This document shows, piece after piece, positions 6,327 through 9,150 of a DNA stretch of 9,150 bases (positions are counted from its first letter, which is position 1; each line of letters starts with the position of its first letter). The notes beneath the pieces are model-generated. The model worked only from the letters and a program-made list of their open reading frames with translations, did no database searches and was not told the DNA's origin. Origin of the DNA: JBFHDX01 sp041584475 (GTDB lineage: Bacteria > Pseudomonadota > Alphaproteobacteria > UBA8366 > JADFVY01); the NCBI GenBank assembly GCA_041584475.1, contig JBFHDX010000137.1:1-9150 (forward strand). Direction: 5' to 3'. The position numbers and the translations under genes were made by a program.

Positions 6327-6917
6327 ATGGCGCGGGACGAACCGGCACGGCACCCGGGCGAGTCGATCCAGGCCGACGCGGCGCTGCTGGCCCGCGTCGG
6401 CGCTGGCGATCCCGCCGCGTGCCGGGCCCTCGTCGACGACCATCTTGGCCGCATCCACGCCTTCGCCTGGCGCATGCTGGGCGACGCGGCCGAGGCCGAG
6501 GACGTGGCGCAGGAGGTGTTCCTGCGCCTCTGGCGCACGGCGCCCGGCTGGCGCGGCGAGGCGCGCGTCGGCACCTGGCTGCACCGCGTCGCCTACAATA
6601 TCTGCATCGACCGGCTGCGCCGGCGCGACCGCGGCCACGCGGAGCTGCCCGACGATCTCGTCGACCCGGCGCCGGGACCGGCGCAGGACCGCCAGCGCGC
6701 CCAGGTGGCGGCGGCGGTGCGGCGCGCGCTGGCGCGCCTGCCCGAGCGGCAGCGCGCCGCCATCGCGCTGGTGCACTACCAGGAGCTCGGCAACGTCGAG
6801 GCCGCCGGCATCCTCGGCGTCAGCGTCGAGGCGCTGGAATCGCTGCTGGCGCGCGGCCGGCGGGCTTTGCGTGAGCGGCTCGGCCCGCGCCGCGGCGAGC
6901 TGACGGGGAGGCTGTGA
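6327..6917 (+). CDS. RNA polymerase sigma factor, ECF subfamily (cnrH-like context)
   Basis: A 196-residue alternative sigma factor. Region 2 covers about residues 35-100, with DAAEAEDVAQEVFLRLWR (core binding) and TWLHRVAYNICIDRLRRR (-10 recognition). A short Pro/Asp-rich linker follows, then region 4 at about 131-185, with LPERQRAAIALVHYQELGN and the helix-turn-helix EAAGILGVSVEALESLLARG. The start is uncertain: ATG 6327 and TTG 6321 both lack a Shine-Dalgarno sequence; I prefer the ATG. The stop TGA shares its last base with the ATG of the next gene, so translation of the downstream membrane protein is coupled. Position just ahead of a small membrane protein and a CnrX-like sensor suggests control by that pair, as in cnr/ncc metal resistance. 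The sigma assignment is firm, the signal is not. Confidence 0.93.
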   Translation: MARDEPARHPGESIQADAALLARVGAGDPAACRALVDDHLGRIHAFAWRMLGDAAEAEDVAQEVFLRLWRTAPGWRGEARVGTWLHRVAYNICIDRLRRRDRGHAELPDDLVDPAPGPAQDRQRAQVAAAVRRALARLPERQRAAIALVHYQELGNVEAAGILGVSVEALESLLARGRRALRERLGPRRGELTGRL

Positions 6918-7357
6918 TGGCCGATCGCGATCCGCAAAAGCTCGACCTGGACCGGTTCCGCGCGATCGTCGCGGCCTACGGGACCGACCCGAAGCGCTGG
7001 CCGGAGGCCGAGCGGGCGGCCGCCCAGGCGATCCTCGTCGCCGATCAACAAGCGGCGATGGCGCGCGAGGCCGAAGCCGAACTCGACGCGGCGCTCGCGC
7101 TCGACCGGGCGCCGGCGCCGACCCCGGAGCTGATGGCCGCCGTGCTCGCCGCGGCCGATCGCGCGTGGCCGCGCGGGCTGGCCGTGCTCTGGCCCCTCGG
7201 CCCGCTGTGGCAACCGGCCTCGGCGCTGGCCGCCGCCGCCGTCCTCGGCCTCGTGCTGGGCGCGGCGCTGCCCGACGCGGTGCTGCCCGGCGCCCGCGAT
7301 GCCGATGTCGCGCTCGCGCTGCAGGTCTACGTGCAATCGATGGAGGCGCTGCCATGA
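6917..7357 (+). CDS. Small one-pass membrane protein, putative anti-sigma factor (CnrY-like position)
   Basis: A 146-residue protein with no domain I can name firmly. The N-terminal part (1 to about 85) is soluble and charged, with the motif LDLDRFRAIVAAYGTDPKRWPEAERAAA (9-36, given in two parts: LDLDRFRAIV and YGTDPKRWPEAERAAA) and an Ala/Glu-rich helix after it. One hydrophobic segment lies at about 101-118 (SALAAAAVLGLVLGAAL), leaving a short C-terminal tail of about 28 residues outside. It starts at ATG 6917, overlapping the sigma stop by one base, with GGAGG (6907-6911) five bases upstream, and ends by four-base ATGA overlap with the sensor gene. Cytosolic N-terminus, single helix and position between sigma and periplasmic sensor match the role of CnrY, the anti-sigma of the cnr system, although I see no sequence resemblance. 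The anti-sigma role is inference. Confidence 0.85.
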   Translation: MADRDPQKLDLDRFRAIVAAYGTDPKRWPEAERAAAQAILVADQQAAMAREAEAELDAALALDRAPAPTPELMAAVLAAADRAWPRGLAVLWPLGPLWQPASALAAAAVLGLVLGAALPDAVLPGARDADVALALQVYVQSMEALP

Positions 7358-7848
7358 CGCCGCGGACCATCCGCACGCTCGCCATCGCCCTCGCCGTGTC
7401 GCTGGGGCTCAACCTCTTCCTCGGCGGCATGATCGCCTCTGCCTGGCTTGCCAAGCGGCAGTACCAGGCGCGCGGCGGCGAGATCGCGACGCTGGCGCGG
7501 CCGTTCGACCTGCGACGCGGCTTCGAGGCGGTGGGCCCGCAAGCGCGGGCGCTGGCGCGCGAGATCCGCACCCGGCACGCCGCACCGCTGCGCGAGGCCG
7601 GCCAGGAGATGCGGGAGGCGCGCGGCGAGATCCGGGAACTGCTGACGGCCGAGCCCCTCGACGCGGCGGCGCTGCGGGACGCGCTGTCCCGCATGCGCGC
7701 GGCCTCGGGCGCGGCGCAGGCGCAGATGCACGCAGCGCTGCTCGAGGTGCTTCAGGGGCTGTCGCCGGAGGACCGCCATCGCTTCCTGCGCGCCGCGCTG
7801 CAGGGCCGCGCGGGCGGGGGAGAGCGACGGGTGCGGCCGGGGGGTTGA
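7354..7848 (+). CDS. Periplasmic heavy-metal sensor family protein (CnrX/Metal_resist-like)
   Basis: A 164-residue membrane-anchored periplasmic protein. Residues 9-32 form an uncleaved-looking membrane anchor (LAIALAVSLGLNLFLGGMIA). The rest is alpha-helical and rich in Arg, Ala and Glu, as in the CnrX/Spy-like helical hairpins: PLREAGQEMREARGEIRELL (78-97), then a second helix with AQMHAALLEVLQGLSPEDRHRF (123-144, key part MHAALLEVL then LSPEDR), a typical ending of this family. CnrX binds cobalt or nickel with His42, His46, Glu63, His119 and Met123; here only single histidines H75, H126 and H142 appear and no HxxxH pair, so metal preference is doubtful. Translation is coupled to the preceding gene through ATGA (7354-7357). 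Likely role: sense a periplasmic signal and modulate the upstream membrane protein and sigma factor. Confidence 0.82.
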   Translation: MTPRTIRTLAIALAVSLGLNLFLGGMIASAWLAKRQYQARGGEIATLARPFDLRRGFEAVGPQARALAREIRTRHAAPLREAGQEMREARGEIRELLTAEPLDAAALRDALSRMRAASGAAQAQMHAALLEVLQGLSPEDRHRFLRAALQGRAGGGERRVRPGG

Positions 7849-7855
7849 GGGGGTG

Positions 7856-7872
7856 GGGCGCGAGGGGCGCCC
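7856..7872 (+). terminator. GC hairpin between convergent genes
   Basis: GGGCGC (7856-7861) pairs with GCGCCC (7867-7872) around GAGGG, eight bases past the sensor stop and 28 bases before the stop of the opposing gene. Only TT follows on the plus strand. Position favours a terminator for the sigma operon, but the stem is short and in GC-rich DNA. Confidence 0.4.
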
Positions 7873-7899
7873 TTCAGGCAAATGTCCTATCTGTAAACC

Positions 7900-8592
7900 C
7901 TACCTGCGCCGGCAATGGTACGGTCTGTCGCGATCGCCGTAATATTTGTCATAGATCTCGACGATATAGCTGCGTCGCCCGGGATCGCCCTCATTCGCGC
8001 TCAGCGCCTCCAGCGCCGTTTGTCCTCGTGTCGAGCACAGCCGCCCCAGTGCCGCGACGGAAGACCTGAAGATGCCCATTTCCGGACGTCGTGCGCTTTT
8101 CTCGAAAAGGCTGGCATCGGCGTCATCGTTCAGAATGGAAAGATAGTGAATCGCAAACAAGGGCAAGATTTCATGCTCACTGCGCGCAATCTCCCGCAGT
8201 AGCTGATCAATGTCTTTGGCCGGATGGTCCAGCCAGCCGTCGCGCCGACCCAGGAGTATGTAGCCCGCAATATCCATCGCAACGAACAGGCCTTCTTCCG
8301 ACTGCGTCGAGACGTCGATTGAGCCTTTCTTCTCTTCCCACTCGTTGATCAGGAATTTCTCCAACCGCTGTGGATCATACCGGTCCGAAATAACTCCGTG
8401 GTAAAGACGGCTGAGGCTCTGATGAAAAAGCGGAATGTTTCCCGTTTCCATGTATTTTCGGACCAGTTCATATTCCACGTCCTCCTCAGTCGTCGCGGCC
8501 GCGTTCCACGCCATTGCCGATGCGATGAATGCGATTGAACCAAGGGTGAACCTAATCATGCGATATCTAATAGCATTCGGGTCCTTTATCAT
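7900..8592 (-). CDS. Hypothetical exported protein, possible HEAT-like repeats, low GC
   Basis: A 230-residue protein of unrecognised family. With the start at 8592, residues 1-33 look like a signal peptide: basic n-region with RYRMIR, hydrophobic TLGSIAFIASAMAW (16-29), and NAAA before the likely cleavage near residue 33. There is no lipobox. The mature part is acidic and helical; near the C-terminus, SSVAALGRLCSTRGQTALEAL followed by NEGDPGRRSYIVEIYDKYY resembles a HEAT/ARM-type helical repeat (weak, inferred). The ATG at 8592 is preceded by a purine-rich AGGAAGAGAG-type site; an internal ATG at 8559 has none, and an upstream one at 8664 would hide the signal sequence. Base composition falls to about 45-50% GC over much of the gene, against about 80% in the sensor gene next door, which suggests transfer from another genome. 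It is convergent with the sensor operon. Confidence 0.8.
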   Translation of the reverse strand: MIKDPNAIRYRMIRFTLGSIAFIASAMAWNAAATTEEDVEYELVRKYMETGNIPLFHQSLSRLYHGVISDRYDPQRLEKFLINEWEEKKGSIDVSTQSEEGLFVAMDIAGYILLGRRDGWLDHPAKDIDQLLREIARSEHEILPLFAIHYLSILNDDADASLFEKSARRPEMGIFRSSVAALGRLCSTRGQTALEALSANEGDPGRRSYIVEIYDKYYGDRDRPYHCRRR

Positions 8593-8614
8593 TCGTTGCT
8601 CTCTTCCTGCCACA

Positions 8615-8635
8615 TGAAACGCGTTTTCCGTTTCA
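8615..8635 (-). promoter_or_regulatory. Operator-like inverted repeat upstream of the low-GC gene
   Basis: TGAAACG (8615-8621) and CGTTTCA (8629-8635) are exact inverted repeats around a seven-base spacer. A second palindrome, AAACGCGTTT (8617-8626), is nested inside. The element ends 22 bases before the ATG at 8592, so it could be a repressor site over the promoter or a leader hairpin just ahead of the ribosome site. No homologous element is seen elsewhere in the window. Confidence 0.55.
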
Positions 8636-8916
8636 CCCGCCCCGCGGCAAGGCCGTCGACCCATCCTTGCGAGCGCTGGCGCGGCGGCCGCGCACGGACG
8701 CGGAGAGCGGACTCATCATCGCGCTAACCGCTATGACAGCCGGTGGCCACGCGCGGAGATTTCCATCACAAAGCGTGGCAAAGGGTCGATAAGGAAAGAC
8801 TCCACCATGGAGGAAGAGTCAGTAAGCCGACGCAGCGACGAGGTGCGGCGGCCGCGCGTCCCAAGCCGGCCCGTCATTCGACGATAGGCGGCGTTTTCGT
8901 GATTCGTGAGATGAGC

Positions 8917-8935
8917 CCCCGTCCCCCCGACGGGG
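8917..8935 (-). terminator. GC hairpin after the last minus-strand gene
   Basis: CCCCGTC (8917-8923) pairs perfectly with GACGGGG (8929-8935) across a five-C loop (five-G in the minus-strand RNA), beginning nine bases past the stop at 8945. No T-run follows on the minus strand, so an intrinsic terminator is only possible, not certain. Position immediately after a stop is the main support. Confidence 0.45.
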
Positions 8936-8944
8936 CGCGAGCGA

Positions 8945-9150
8945 TCAGAACCGCGGCGTCCACATGCAGATCGTGTCGCCCATGCCCTTGAGCGCCCAGC
9001 TATGCGCTTCCGAGGCGCGATCCATATGCTCGTAGAGCGGCGTCTCCGCGTCCATCATCGTGCCGCCGAACGACGCCGTCATGCCCGCCTTGCCGCTGCC
9101 ACCGGCGGCCGACGGGGAGGCCGACAGCAACCGCTCGCGCAGTCCCTTCA
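8945..9150 (-). CDS. Hypothetical protein, C-terminal fragment (5' end outside window)
   Basis: The minus-strand frame is open from the window edge to TGA at 8945-8947, giving 67 complete codons with strongly G/C third positions, which supports real coding. The peptide starts KGLRERLLSASPSAAGG, has a Gly/Ser/Ala-rich linker, and ends with HSWALKGMGDTICMWTPRF. I do not recognise the family. A GC hairpin follows the stop. The TTG at 9128-9130 is an in-frame leucine codon with no reason to be a start, so the gene very probably continues to the right of the window. Too little is present to assign a function. Confidence 0.6.
   Translation of the reverse strand, partial: KGLRERLLSASPSAAGGSGKAGMTASFGGTMMDAETPLYEHMDRASEAHSWALKGMGDTICMWTPRF

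Larger units (their letters stand above)
8593..8944. other. Gene-free stretch upstream of the low-GC gene
   Basis: This 352-base stretch separates two minus-strand genes. Next to the 8592 start it holds a purine-rich ribosome site and an inverted repeat (8615-8635). At the far end a GC hairpin (8917-8935) follows the stop of the next gene. GC content rises again from about 8640. The open frames inside it (for example plus strand from 8743) show no domain, no ribosome site and no family resemblance. I see no RNA gene or clear sigma-70 promoter here. Confidence 0.6.

Noticed and set aside
6315..7694. A 459-residue minus-strand open frame
   Set aside because: It spans three overlapping plus-strand genes with recognisable products; its Arg/Ala/Pro-rich sequence has no domain.
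7299..8069. Plus-strand frame overlapping the sensor gene and running into the low-GC gene
   Set aside because: Out of frame with the recognised sensor protein, no ribosome site, and composition typical of a shadow frame.
8743..8991. An 82-residue plus-strand frame starting at GTG
   Set aside because: No Shine-Dalgarno sequence or family resemblance, and it overlaps the minus-strand gene end, which has better codon bias.

Overview
The window is very GC-rich (roughly 70% or more in most genes, judged by eye) with strongly G/C-biased third codon positions. Together with a DUF3775-family gene, ispE next to a tRNA-Gln, a YcaD-like MFS transporter and two extracytoplasmic-function (ECF) sigma factor modules, this suggests a high-GC alphaproteobacterium, possibly of Rhodospirillales type. 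The taxonomic call is inference.

Layout, left to right. At 2-427 (+) lies the C-terminal half of ispE (isoprenoid precursor synthesis), cut by the window edge. At 525-598 (+) is a complete tRNA-Gln(UUG) with encoded CCA and a plausible promoter. On the minus strand follow a DUF3775 protein (649-1059) and, upstream of it, an MFS transporter (1184-2425). Divergent from the transporter is a first ECF module: a sigma factor (2602-3108) translationally coupled to a one-pass membrane anti-sigma factor that contains no cysteine (3105-3890). A 240-base gap with a perfect 11-bp inverted repeat precedes an acyl-CoA synthetase (4131-5669, TTG start).

From 5792 a second regulatory cluster begins: a secreted protein with four EF-hands, then three tightly overlapping genes, namely an ECF sigma factor (6327-6917), a small one-pass membrane protein (6917-7357) and a CnrX-like periplasmic sensor (7354-7848). 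I read these three as a cnr/ncc-type surface signalling unit: the periplasmic sensor acts through the membrane protein, which holds the sigma factor. The adjacent EF-hand protein suggests a calcium or divalent-cation theme. The sensor lacks the paired HxxxH ligand motif of CnrX, so its signal is open.

At 7900-8592 (-) is a signal-peptide protein of unknown function in a block of about 45-50% GC, with an operator-like inverted repeat just upstream of its start; it looks like a recent acquisition. The window ends with the C-terminal piece of an unrecognised minus-strand gene (8945-9150) followed by a GC hairpin.

The best candidate for a less-described system is the EF-hand / sigma / membrane protein / periplasmic sensor cluster at 5792-7848. 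I saw no CRISPR array, insertion sequence or phage gene.
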